In this document: one piece after another, positions 52,431-60,885 of the stretch | How the letters are laid out: each line of letters begins with the position of its first letter | Position numbering within the stretch: the first letter of the stretch is position 1 | From: Halobacteriales archaeon QH_7_66_36 | Lineage (GTDB): Archaea; Halobacteriota; Halobacteria; Halobacteriales; Haloarculaceae | NCBI GenBank assembly: GCA_003021175.1 | Contig: PXQV01000012.1 | Coordinates: 241,671 to 305,670, forward strand | Length of the DNA: 64,000 nt | Direction: 5' to 3' | Notes under the pieces: model-generated | Seen by the model: only the letters and a program-made list of their open reading frames with translations | Told to the model about the DNA's origin: nothing | The model's database searches: none | Program-made: the position numbers and the translations under genes

Positions 52431-54983
52431 ATGAGCGCGGGAGAACTCCCTACGGAGGCAGAGACGGTTATCATCGGTGCCGGGGCCGTCGGCTGTAGCG
52501 TCGCCTACCATCTGACCGAACTCGGTGCAGAGGACGTGGTCGTCGTGGACCAAGGACCGCTCCCGGTCACGGGCGGGTCGTCCGTCCACGCGCCGGGCAT
52601 CATGTTCCAGACGTCGCCCTCGAAGATACAGACGAAGGCCGCCTACTACACCAGCCGGCTGCTGTCGGACGCGGGCGTCTACGACGAAGTCGGCGGCATC
52701 GAGGTCGCCCGCAGCGAGGAGCGGATGGACTTCCTCCGCCGGCGCGTGGAGTGGGCGACGGCCTACGGACTACCGGAGCCACAGCTGCTCTCGCCCGAGG
52801 AGGTCACCGACCACCTCCCGATGGTCGACGAGTCGGAGATACTCGGCGGCTACTACTCGCCGACGGACGGCCGCGTCGACGGCATCGGCGCGCTCCAGTG
52901 GTACATGGAGCAGTCGCCCGCCGCCTTCTACGGGGACACGGAGGTCGAGGACCTCGACGTGGCGGGCGGCGAGGTGAACGCGATCGAGACCGACCGCGGG
53001 CGAATCGACTGCGAGCGGTGCGTCATCGCCACCAACAACTGGGGCTACCAGACCGGGCAACTGGCGGGTCTCGATCTACCCATCGCGCCGGTCGAACACC
53101 AGTACGTCGTCACGGAGCCGATGGACGACCTGTCCGAATTCGACACGTCGGTCGGCGACAACACGACCGGTCTCGACGTGCCCGGCGACCGCTCCATCGC
53201 CGAGTACATGAGCGAGGGACCGACGATACCCGTCGGCCGCGATCAGGACCACTCGCTGTACTTCCGCAACCACGGCGACGCGCTCGGGATGGGGTCGTAC
53301 AACCACGAGACGCTCTCGGTCGATCCCGAGGCGATGGGGACGAACAGCGAGGAGCGACAGGCCTCCGTCAGGGGGTTCTCCCGCGAACACTGGGAGCAGC
53401 CGACCCACCGCGGGCGCGACAAGTCCGCCAAGCAGGCGTTCGACGAACTCCTCCCGGCCACCGAGGACGTCGAGTACGAGGCGACGGAGAACGGCATCTT
53501 CGTGTTCACGCCCGACGGGATGCCCGCCGTCGGGCCGACGGCGGCCGTCGACGGGCTGTGGACCGGCCTCGCCATCTGGTGGACCCACTCGGGCGGCTAC
53601 GGCCGCATCCTCGCGGAGTGGATGGAGAACGGCGTCCCGCGGCTCCCCTCGGGCCCGGTGGACACGGGCGGCATCCACGTCCGCCGGTTCGAGCCCCACG
53701 CCGGCGAGAAGGACTACTTCGTCGACCGCGGGGGGAAACGCTACGAGCAGGTGTACAGCATCGTCGAGCCGCGCTGGCAGCCCGACGACCACCGCGGTCT
53801 CCGGACGAGTCCGTTCTACCACCGGCAACAGGAGTTGGGCGCGGAGTTCTACCAGTCGGGCGGCTGGGAGTCGCCGCAGTGGTACGAGTCGAACGCCGAC
53901 CTCGTCGACCGCTACGCGGACCAGATCCCCGATCAGGACGGCTGGCAGGCCATCAACCGCTCGCCCATCGAGGCGGCCGAGCATCTCCACACCCGCGAGC
54001 ACGTCTCGATGTTCGACATGACCACCTTCTCCTCGATCACGGTTGAGGGGCCGGACGCCGAGGCGTATCTCCAGCGGGTCTGCTCGAACGACGTAGCCAT
54101 GGACGAGGGGCAGGTGCGCTACTCGCTGCTGTTGAACGAGGGCGGCGGCATCCTCGCGGACGTGACGGTCGTCCGGCTGGACGACGAGCGGTACATGGTG
54201 ACGACCGGCGGCGGCAACTCGCCGGGCATCCACGGCGGCTGGCTAAAAGACCACGCCCCCGACACCGTCTCCGTCCACGTCGAGGAGGGCGCGAAGTCGA
54301 CCATCGGCCTGTGGGGGCCGAAGTCGCGGCTCCTGCTCCAGCGGTGTACGGACGCCGACGTGACGAACGAGGGGTTCCCGTACTTCAGCGCGAAGCAAAT
54401 ATACGTCGGCGAGGTGCCGGTCATCGCGCTCCGCGTCTCCTACGTGGGCGAACTCGGCTGGGAGCTGTGGGCCCCGACCGAGTACAGCCAGCGGCTCTGG
54501 GACACCCTCTGGGAAGCGGGGCAGGACCTCGACGTGCGGCCGATGGGCGGCGGCGCGCTGAGTTCGATGCGGCTCGAAAAGGGGTTCCGGCTGTGGGGGA
54601 CGGACATCGACACGGACGCGAACCCCTTCGAGGCCGGCCTCCCCTTCGCCGTCGACATGGACACCGGCTTCATCGGCAAGGACGCGCTGGCCGCGGCCCG
54701 CGCCGACGGCATCGACAACCGGGCAACGCCACTCACGCTGGACGACTCGACCGACATCATGCTGAGCGGGCGACCCGTCATCAAAAATGGCGAGGCCATC
54801 GGCTACGTGCAGGCCGGGGACTACGGCTACACGATCGGCGAGTCCATCGCGTACACCTACGTGCCGAGCGAGTACGCCGAGGCCGGCACCTCGGTCCAGA
54901 TACGGTGTGAGGGCGAGACGTACGACGCGACGGTCCGGGACGAGCCGCTGTTCGACCCCGGCCGGGAGAAGATCATCCGATGA
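52431..54983 (+). CDS. FAD-dependent sarcosine/dimethylglycine dehydrogenase with GcvT domain
   Basis: 850 residues. Residues 1-395 are a DAO-type FAD oxidoreductase: VIIGAGAVGCSVAYHL, then GGSSVHAPG with His53 where related enzymes bind FAD covalently, and GMPAVGPTAAVDGLW near 365. Residues 400-450 form the FAO_M linker, about 455-730 the aminomethyltransferase domain and 740-845 its C-terminal barrel. Such enzymes oxidise N-methyl groups of dimethylglycine or sarcosine and hand the methylene unit to THF. It overlaps the ammonia-lyase gene by 4 bp. An upstream tandem paralogue is broken. Electrons would go to a quinone or ETF partner not seen here. Confidence 0.9.
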   Translation: MSAGELPTEAETVIIGAGAVGCSVAYHLTELGAEDVVVVDQGPLPVTGGSSVHAPGIMFQTSPSKIQTKAAYYTSRLLSDAGVYDEVGGIEVARSEERMDFLRRRVEWATAYGLPEPQLLSPEEVTDHLPMVDESEILGGYYSPTDGRVDGIGALQWYMEQSPAAFYGDTEVEDLDVAGGEVNAIETDRGRIDCERCVIATNNWGYQTGQLAGLDLPIAPVEHQYVVTEPMDDLSEFDTSVGDNTTGLDVPGDRSIAEYMSEGPTIPVGRDQDHSLYFRNHGDALGMGSYNHETLSVDPEAMGTNSEERQASVRGFSREHWEQPTHRGRDKSAKQAFDELLPATEDVEYEATENGIFVFTPDGMPAVGPTAAVDGLWTGLAIWWTHSGGYGRILAEWMENGVPRLPSGPVDTGGIHVRRFEPHAGEKDYFVDRGGKRYEQVYSIVEPRWQPDDHRGLRTSPFYHRQQELGAEFYQSGGWESPQWYESNADLVDRYADQIPDQDGWQAINRSPIEAAEHLHTREHVSMFDMTTFSSITVEGPDAEAYLQRVCSNDVAMDEGQVRYSLLLNEGGGILADVTVVRLDDERYMVTTGGGNSPGIHGGWLKDHAPDTVSVHVEEGAKSTIGLWGPKSRLLLQRCTDADVTNEGFPYFSAKQIYVGEVPVIALRVSYVGELGWELWAPTEYSQRLWDTLWEAGQDLDVRPMGGGALSSMRLEKGFRLWGTDIDTDANPFEAGLPFAVDMDTGFIGKDALAAARADGIDNRATPLTLDDSTDIMLSGRPVIKNGEAIGYVQAGDYGYTIGESIAYTYVPSEYAEAGTSVQIRCEGETYDATVRDEPLFDPGREKIIR

Positions 54984-56227
54984 CCGCCTCCGAGTCCGAC
55001 GGCGTCGACGTGTCGTACGCGGACATCGAGCGGGCCCGCGAACGGCTCGACGACGACCGGGTCGTGAAGCGGACGCCCGTCGAGGAGAGCACGTCGCTGG
55101 GCGAGTTCATCGGCGGCGAGGTCTACCTGAAGCTGGAGCACCTCCAGTGGACGGGGTCGTTCAAGACCCGGGGTGCGTACAACAAGATCAGCCAGGACGT
55201 GGCGGCGGGCGTCGACGATTTCGTCGCCGCGAGCGCCGGCAACCACGCACAGGGCGTCGCGCTCGCGGCGACCGAGTGTGGCGCGGACTCCACCATCTGC
55301 ATGCCGAAAGGCGCGCCACAGGCGAAGGTCGACGCCACCCGCGACTACGGCGCGACGGTCGAACTCGTCGGCAGCGACTTCCGGGAGACGATGGACCACG
55401 CCCAGTCGCTCGTCGAGGGAACCGACGCCGAGTTCGTCCACGCCTACGACGACCCGGACATCATCGCCGGACAGGGGACGCTCGGCATCGAGATGTACCA
55501 CGACTGTCCGGACGCCGACACGGTCGTCGTGCCCATCGGCGGCGGCGGCCTCATCAGCGGCGTCTCGACGGCGATCAAACACCTCTCGCCCGAGACGCGG
55601 ATCATCGGCGTGCAGGCGACGGGCGCGGAGACGGTCCACGAGAGTCTGGACAAGGGGATGCCCGTCGCGCTCGACGAGGTGGATACCATCGCGGACGGCA
55701 TCGCCACGGGCGGTATCTCGGAGCGAACGCTGGAGATCATCGAGCGGAACATCGACGAGGTGGTCACCGTCTCGGACACCCAGATCGCCCGCGCCATCCT
55801 CCTGCTCTTGGAACGAGCGAAGCAGGTCGTCGAGGGGGCCGGGGCCGCCTCGGTCGCGGCCATCCTGAGCGACGACGTGGACGTCGAGGGCGAGACGGTG
55901 ATGCCACTGCTGTGCGGTGGTAACCTCGACATGACGATGATGCGGACGCTGGTAGTCCACGCGCTCACCGACCGCAAGCAGTTGCTCCAGTTGCGCGTGC
56001 GCATCGACGACGAGCCGGGGACGATGGCGGAGCTGTCGGGCATCGTCGGCGCGCACGGCGCAAACATCTACACGGTCCGACACGACCGCTCCGTCGGGAA
56101 TCTGGCCGTCGGCGAGGCGTATCTCGTCTTCAACGTCGAGACGGCCGGCGCGAAGCAGGCTGCCTCCATCGTCGACGACATCGAGCGGGCTGGCTACCCG
56201 GTCGAGGACATCAGCGACCCCGCGTAG
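54980..56227 (+). CDS. Threonine/serine ammonia-lyase with ACT domain
   Basis: 415 residues. The PLP lysine is Lys62 in GSFKTRGA, the SAGNHAQG loop is near residue 88, and the phosphate-binding VVVPIGGGGLISG glycine loop is near 180. An ACT-type regulatory domain spans about 330-405 (LRVRIDDEPGTMAELSGIV). It deaminates threonine or serine to the 2-oxo acid. Translational coupling (ATGA) to the sarcosine/dimethylglycine dehydrogenase gene argues for serine, which GlyA makes from the glycine and one-carbon unit produced upstream, to pyruvate and ammonia. Confidence 0.92.
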   Translation: MTASESDGVDVSYADIERARERLDDDRVVKRTPVEESTSLGEFIGGEVYLKLEHLQWTGSFKTRGAYNKISQDVAAGVDDFVAASAGNHAQGVALAATECGADSTICMPKGAPQAKVDATRDYGATVELVGSDFRETMDHAQSLVEGTDAEFVHAYDDPDIIAGQGTLGIEMYHDCPDADTVVVPIGGGGLISGVSTAIKHLSPETRIIGVQATGAETVHESLDKGMPVALDEVDTIADGIATGGISERTLEIIERNIDEVVTVSDTQIARAILLLLERAKQVVEGAGAASVAAILSDDVDVEGETVMPLLCGGNLDMTMMRTLVVHALTDRKQLLQLRVRIDDEPGTMAELSGIVGAHGANIYTVRHDRSVGNLAVGEAYLVFNVETAGAKQAASIVDDIERAGYPVEDISDPA

Positions 56228-56634
56228 CGACTGGCGGTGTTCGGATAATCGGTTCGCCGCTCGACTGCGCAACTGCGGTGGGTGGGGCTGAGAGGGGCCG
56301 TTATCGGCGGCTTCGCCGCCGATTGCTCGGGAGAGCGTCACCCTCCCGGTGGTCGCTACGGGAAGCACGGCGAGGCGCGCAGCGAGGTCTGCTCGCGGCC
56401 GTGGGCCGTCTGTTCGCGGCACCGCCGCTCACACGGCCCGTGGACCGACGGTCTACGCTGCTCGCACGGCCCGCGGACCGCTGGTCCGCGCTGCGCGCGA
56501 CCGTACCGACCGGGGGCTTTCTCCACCCTCTTGCTGGCTCCTCCAACTGAATCGCCCTTACCTGAACACCACCGTAGCGACTGGGGCAAAGCTACTTGAC
56601 CCCAGTCCGGGAAAGCCTGAAGCGGGCTTCACAG
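56228..56634. other. Spacer with imperfect tandem GC-rich repeats
   Basis: About 407 bp between same-strand genes. Two imperfect copies of a unit of about 33 bp, CTC(A/G)CACGGCCCG(T/C)GGACCG followed by a variable tail ending in CGCTG, lie at about 56429-56495, preceded by a more diverged version. Internal dyads such as CGGACCGCTGGTCCG could fold. No protein-like frame was found. Confidence 0.45.
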
Positions 56635-57078
56635 ATGTACGACAAGATACTCATCCCGTACGACGGGAGCGACGAGGCACAGAAGGGGGCGCGACACGGC
56701 GTCGAACTGGCGGCCGCACTCGACTCGGCGATTCACGCGCTGTACGTGATCGACCTTCCGGGCGTGCCGCGGGCGATGGCGCTGCGCGACGACGAGGACG
56801 AGATCCGCGAGCGCTACCACGAGTACGGCGAGGAGGCGCTCGAAGAGGTAGCCAGCATGGCGGCGGAACACGGCGTCGACTGCTCGGCGACCATCCGAAC
56901 CGGGTCCGTGAGCGACGAGATCGTCGACTACGCCGACGAGGTGGGAATGGACGCCGTCGTCATGGGGTCGGCCTACCGTGGCAAACTCGGGAACATCCTC
57001 GGTGGCACCGCCGACAGGGTGGTTCGGAGCGCGACGGTGCCGGTCATCACCCAGCGGATGCGCGTCGACGAGATCTGA
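56635..57078 (+). CDS. Universal stress protein (UspA family)
   Basis: 147 residues from the ATG at 56635; the longer upstream frame lies in repeat-rich spacer. It opens MYDKILIPYDGSDEAQKG, as the family does, and ends with the ATP-binding pattern GSAYRG...GGTADRVVRSATVPVI (G-x2-G-x9-G-S/T). A cytoplasmic nucleotide-binding protein, often induced by stress. In haloarchaea such genes are frequently placed beside transporters. A BCCT carrier gene follows 600 bp downstream. Confidence 0.92.
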   Translation: MYDKILIPYDGSDEAQKGARHGVELAAALDSAIHALYVIDLPGVPRAMALRDDEDEIRERYHEYGEEALEEVASMAAEHGVDCSATIRTGSVSDEIVDYADEVGMDAVVMGSAYRGKLGNILGGTADRVVRSATVPVITQRMRVDEI

Positions 57079-57140
57079 TACTGCCCCTGTGTCCACTCGG
57101 ACTTGACCGCACGAACGCGTGCGGCCGGGCCACAGAGCCG

Positions 57141-57302
57141 TCAGTCGTCCAGCAGATACGTCTCTCGGAGGTAGATAGTGAGGCTGGCGCACAGAAAGCT
57201 GAACCCTGCCGCGCGGAAGGAACCGGCCGTCATCCCGAGCAGCGCGGCACCGAAGAGGAGAACCGCGAGCAGGGCCGCCGCGGTCGCCGAGAGGTTTCGC
57301 AT
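57141..57302 (-). CDS. Small membrane protein, 53 residues
   Basis: Reading from ATG 57300-57302 to TGA 57141-57143. Two hydrophobic helices (ATAAALLAVLLFGAALLGMT and FSFLCASLTIYL) end in the charged tail RETYLLDD. Codon use is haloarchaeal and such short two-helix proteins are common in these genomes. No function is known. Confidence 0.6.
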   Translation of the reverse strand: MRNLSATAAALLAVLLFGAALLGMTAGSFRAAGFSFLCASLTIYLRETYLLDD

Positions 57303-57530
57303 ACTTCGCGTCACCGGGCTGTCGACCTAAAGAGTGTCCGCTCGGGCGGCAATCCGCGGCGTGTGCCGCTCCGGCAAACACAACTAATAATAGTTCTATC
57401 ATTTTGTCGCGCGAACGGGCCATCGCTCTCGGAGAGGATACATCCTCACGCCGACCACGCGGACAAAACAGCCGTTCTGGCGGCGTCTCGTGCCGATGCA
57501 TGGCGGATTCCCCGCAGCGTTCGGACAAGG

Positions 57531-57559
57531 TTTAAGAATGCATCCCCCTATTTTGGGGG
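57531..57559 (+). promoter_or_regulatory. Promoter and inverted repeat upstream of the BCCT gene
   Basis: TTTAAGAATG (57531-57540) is a good haloarchaeal TATA-like box. It is followed directly by CCCCCTATTTTGGGGG (57544-57559), a 5-bp-arm inverted repeat at the expected transcription start. The message would then have a leader of about 120 nt before 57685, unlike most genes here, which leaves room for control by salt or osmolytes. The rest of 57303-57684 shows no gene. Confidence 0.4.
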
Positions 57560-57684
57560 TGGAGTTGTGTATAGTTAGCACGGGTCAGCTACGGAGGCGA
57601 CGACGCCCGTAGCGACACGAGCGAAGGCGCACGGACGCAGACACACCATGTACACGACCGAACACGGCCGAATGGGGGAATCGT

Positions 57685-59448
57685 ATGTCAGACGCTGACG
57701 ATACCACGGGCGAGATGTCCGACGGGCTGCAGGTGGAGCTGTTCCACCCGGAATCCGACCGAGAGCCGGGCGACACGAACATCCAGAAGTTCGGCTTCGA
57801 CATTCATCCGGTCGTCTTCCCGATTGCGCTGGTGATCATCGGGGCGTTCGTCGCAGTGACGATTCTCGGGCCACAGTTCGGGCTGGATGTCGCCGGCACG
57901 TACGACCGGCTGTTCAAATTTGTCGGTAGCACCTTCGGGTGGTTCTACCTCCTGGCGGTGAACATCTTCATCGTCGTGTTGCTGTACTTCGCCTTCAGCA
58001 AGTACGGCACCATCAAGATCGGCGGCGTCGAAGCCGAAAAAGAGTTCAGCGACTTCTCGTGGATGGCGATGCTGTTCAGCGCGGGCATGGGGATCGGTCT
58101 CATGTTCTACAGCGTCTCCGAGCCGTTGTACTACCTACAGACGCCGCCGAGTTTCTTCGGCGTTGAGGCCGGAACCGGCGCGGCCGGCGCGGCAGCGATG
58201 GCCCAGACGTTCTTCCACTGGGGCCTCCACCCATGGGCCGTCTACGGGCTGGTCGGACTCGGGCTGGCGTTCTTCTCGTTCAACCGCGGGCTCCCGCTCA
58301 CCTTCCGGTCGATATTCTGGCCGCTGCTCGGCGACCGTATCTACGGGTGGCCGGGTCACTTGATCGACCTCGTGACGGTGTTCGCGACGCTGTTCGGCCT
58401 CTCAACGTCGCTAGGGCTAGGCGTCGCACAGGTGAACACCGGACTCTCATACGTGCTCGGGGGCGAGATGCTCGGCATCGCCAGCGTTCCGACTGGCACT
58501 ATTCCGCAGGTCCTGCTCATCGCAGGAATCACTGGCATCGCGACGCTGTCCGTTGCGGCAGGGCTTGACGGTGGAGTCAAACGATTGAGTACTCTGAACC
58601 TCTACATAATGTTCAGCCTGCTCGGCTTCCTGCTCATCGTCGGCCCGACGGTCTACATCTTCGGCGCGTGGGTCGAGGGGCTCGGCATGTACCTGCAGAA
58701 CGTCATCGGGCTGGGCTTCTTCACCGGGACGCTCGCTGCGGCGGCCAACAACACGCCGACCGCGTGGACCGTGTTCTACTGGGGTTGGTGGATCGCGTGG
58801 TCGCCGTTCGTCGGCATGTTCATCGCGCGCATCTCGAAGGGGCGGTCCGTCCGGGAGTTCATCCTGGGCGTCCTGTTCCTGCCCGCGCTGTTCTCGACGC
58901 TGTGGCTGTCGACGTTCGGTGGCTCGGCGCTGTTCAACTCGCTGGCCGGCAACGGCGCGGCGATGGCGACCTACAACGAGGTCGGACAGACCGTCGCGAT
59001 GTTCGCCGTGCTCCAGCAGTTCCCGCTCGGCGCGGTGTCGGGGCTACTGGCGACGCTTCTGGTCATCACGTTCTTCGTCACCTCGTCGGACTCGGGGTCG
59101 CTGGTCATCGACCACCTGACCTCCGGTGGGAAACACGACGTGCCGAAGATCCAGCGCATCTTCTGGGCGGTCACGGAGGGTGCGGTCGCCTCGCTGCTGC
59201 TCTTCGGCGGCGGGTTGTCGGCACTCCAGACGGCGGCCATCACGACGGGGCTGCCGTTCGCGTTCATCCTCTGTCTGATGTGTTACACCGTGTATCTCGG
59301 ACTCGACAGCGAGTACGAGATACTCAAGTCGGAGGCGTTCGCGGAGCGGGTTCAGGACATGACCGCCGAGGACGATATGGACGTGGTCACCGCGGGCGAC
59401 GAGATGGTGACCGACATCAGAGAGGAAGACACGACGAGCAGCGACTGA
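57685..59448 (+). CDS. BCCT family transporter (betaine/choline/carnitine/DMSP)
   Basis: 587 residues, about 12 transmembrane helices. The substrate-site segment of helix 3-4 reads FSAGMGIGLMFYSVSEPLYY. The family signature on helix 8 is YWGWWIAWSPFVGMFIARISKGRSVREF, split here by the Trp box. The C-terminal cytoplasmic tail is acidic. BCCT carriers import quaternary ammonium or sulfonium osmolytes with Na+ or H+. The glycine-rich GMGIG is typical of Na+-coupled betaine carriers. It would supply the DmdA-like and FAD-GcvT demethylases with substrate. Confidence 0.95.
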   Translation: MSDADDTTGEMSDGLQVELFHPESDREPGDTNIQKFGFDIHPVVFPIALVIIGAFVAVTILGPQFGLDVAGTYDRLFKFVGSTFGWFYLLAVNIFIVVLLYFAFSKYGTIKIGGVEAEKEFSDFSWMAMLFSAGMGIGLMFYSVSEPLYYLQTPPSFFGVEAGTGAAGAAAMAQTFFHWGLHPWAVYGLVGLGLAFFSFNRGLPLTFRSIFWPLLGDRIYGWPGHLIDLVTVFATLFGLSTSLGLGVAQVNTGLSYVLGGEMLGIASVPTGTIPQVLLIAGITGIATLSVAAGLDGGVKRLSTLNLYIMFSLLGFLLIVGPTVYIFGAWVEGLGMYLQNVIGLGFFTGTLAAAANNTPTAWTVFYWGWWIAWSPFVGMFIARISKGRSVREFILGVLFLPALFSTLWLSTFGGSALFNSLAGNGAAMATYNEVGQTVAMFAVLQQFPLGAVSGLLATLLVITFFVTSSDSGSLVIDHLTSGGKHDVPKIQRIFWAVTEGAVASLLLFGGGLSALQTAAITTGLPFAFILCLMCYTVYLGLDSEYEILKSEAFAERVQDMTAEDDMDVVTAGDEMVTDIREEDTTSSD

Positions 59449-59526
59449 CCGTCCGCGGCTCCTTCTTTTGACGGCGCGCAGCGAATCACACGGATTGTGC
59501 TAACTGTTTAGGTAGGACGATCCGTC

Positions 59527-59742
59527 TCAGTAGTAGTCCCACTCGTCCTCGTCGCCGCCGCGCCGCACCTCGTCGTCGTCCGGCTCCTCGTCGGGCCACT
59601 CCACGCCGTCGCCCCGAAGGTTCCGGTACGCGAACGTGCCGAGCGCGATCAGCAGCATGAGAAACAGGAGCGATCCGACGGCCACGACTGCCTGCGCGAA
59701 GGAGCCGACGAGCCCATCCCCGATCACCTGTAGCGGCAGCAT
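59527..59742 (-). CDS. Small single-helix membrane protein with acidic tail
   Basis: 71 residues from ATG 59740-59742. One transmembrane helix (SFAQAVVAVGSLLFLMLLIA), then a short basic stretch and a very acidic C-terminus (PDDDEVRRGGDEDEWDYY). The form is common among haloarchaeal membrane proteins of unknown role. It follows the DUF membrane gene below by 31 bp and may be cotranscribed with it. Confidence 0.6.
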   Translation of the reverse strand: MLPLQVIGDGLVGSFAQAVVAVGSLLFLMLLIALGTFAYRNLRGDGVEWPDEEPDDDEVRRGGDEDEWDYY

Positions 59743-59773
59743 ACGCCGGCTACGACGGGCTGTGGAAAGAAGA

Positions 59774-60382
59774 TTACCGTCGTTCAGCCGCTTCCGACTC
59801 GACCGTGCGTTCCCCGTGGACCCAGTTGCGCGTCTCCTCGCCGACGCCCACGGCCGCGACGACGACCCAGACGGACAGCGCGGAGAGCGTCGACAGCACA
59901 GTCCACGGGACGGCACTGAGCGACGCCCCGATGACCGCGCCCACCCACGGCCGACGGACGCTCTCTATCTCGGTGAGATACGTCCCGACGACGAGATAGC
60001 CGAAGCTACCGAGCGTCAGGACGGCACCGCCGACGAGGAGGCCGCCAGCGAGCCGAACTGCGTCGCCGCCGACCCCGAGTCGACCCGCCTGCGTGAAGAG
60101 ATAGCCGCCGACGAACGCGACCAGCCCGAACGCGATGACGCCGTAGACCACCGCGCTCGGGGAGCCGTTGGCAGTCCGGTCGATCGCTCGGTCGACGACC
60201 GCCGCCCGACGGGACAAGAGGAGCGCCTCCGTGGCCAACACGAGGAGGAAGGCGACCACTCCCCGGGCGACGCCGGAGAGTTCACCGATGGCCGGGAGAG
60301 CGCCGAACTGTGCCGGCTGGGCGACGAGCGGTGTGAACACGACACAACGCTGGACCGAACGGGGTGAAAAGCTGTCGCTCAA
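59774..60382 (-). CDS. Haloarchaeal multi-pass membrane protein, unknown function
   Basis: 202 residues with five hydrophobic segments (about 38-56, 78-97, 107-128, 130-150, 153-176) and a charged C-terminus. No enzyme or transporter signature. It is divergent from the zinc-ribbon gene, with 71 bp between the starts. Confidence 0.7.
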   Translation of the reverse strand: MSDSFSPRSVQRCVVFTPLVAQPAQFGALPAIGELSGVARGVVAFLLVLATEALLLSRRAAVVDRAIDRTANGSPSAVVYGVIAFGLVAFVGGYLFTQAGRLGVGGDAVRLAGGLLVGGAVLTLGSFGYLVVGTYLTEIESVRRPWVGAVIGASLSAVPWTVLSTLSALSVWVVVAAVGVGEETRNWVHGERTVESEAAERR

Positions 60383-60453
60383 GCCGTTCAGCGGCGGGCG
60401 AGCCGGGAGCGGGCGGGTAACTTATCCCGCGTGGTCGCGTACAAATACATATC

Positions 60454-60873
60454 ATGACAGATCCCTTGCAGACCCTGTTTCGCGGGCTGAAGGGCACCGG
60501 ACGGCGGCTACTGAAGCCGCTACAGCGCGGCGACGGTCCCAACAAGTTCCGGCTGTCGGCCGTCGACACGGCGACGACGACCCACGACGGCGACGCCGGC
60601 TGGGCCAAGCGACCGCCCGCCACGCTGGAGTGTCCCCGATGTGGCAGCGACATCCTCCAGCACAACGCCCGCGACAGCATCGACTGTCCCCGCTGTGTCG
60701 CGGAGTTCAGCTACGAGGAGTTTCCCGAGTTGGAGCTGAAGCGGCTCACCTGTCCGGTGTGTCGAAGCGAGATGGTCCACGGCCAGCGACACCCCGAGCA
60801 GCTCGACATCGTCGAGTGGGCGACGTGTAACGACTGTCGCTACCACTGGGAGTTCAAACACTCGTACTTGTAG
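60454..60873 (+). CDS. Zinc-ribbon protein
   Basis: 139 residues. Two zinc-binding pairs of knuckles are clear: CPRCG with CPRC (residues about 66-82), and CPVC with CNDC (about 101-130), the latter followed by RYHWEFKHSYL. The N-terminal 60 residues are basic for a haloarchaeal protein. Such proteins often bind nucleic acid or act as small adaptors. No partner can be named. It converges with the folCP gene. Confidence 0.78.
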   Translation: MTDPLQTLFRGLKGTGRRLLKPLQRGDGPNKFRLSAVDTATTTHDGDAGWAKRPPATLECPRCGSDILQHNARDSIDCPRCVAEFSYEEFPELELKRLTCPVCRSEMVHGQRHPEQLDIVEWATCNDCRYHWEFKHSYL

Positions 60874-60885
60874 CCCTTCTCCGCC

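Noticed and set aside
56429..56495. CRISPR array
   Set aside because: Only two or three imperfect adjacent copies, without spacers and without cas genes in the window.
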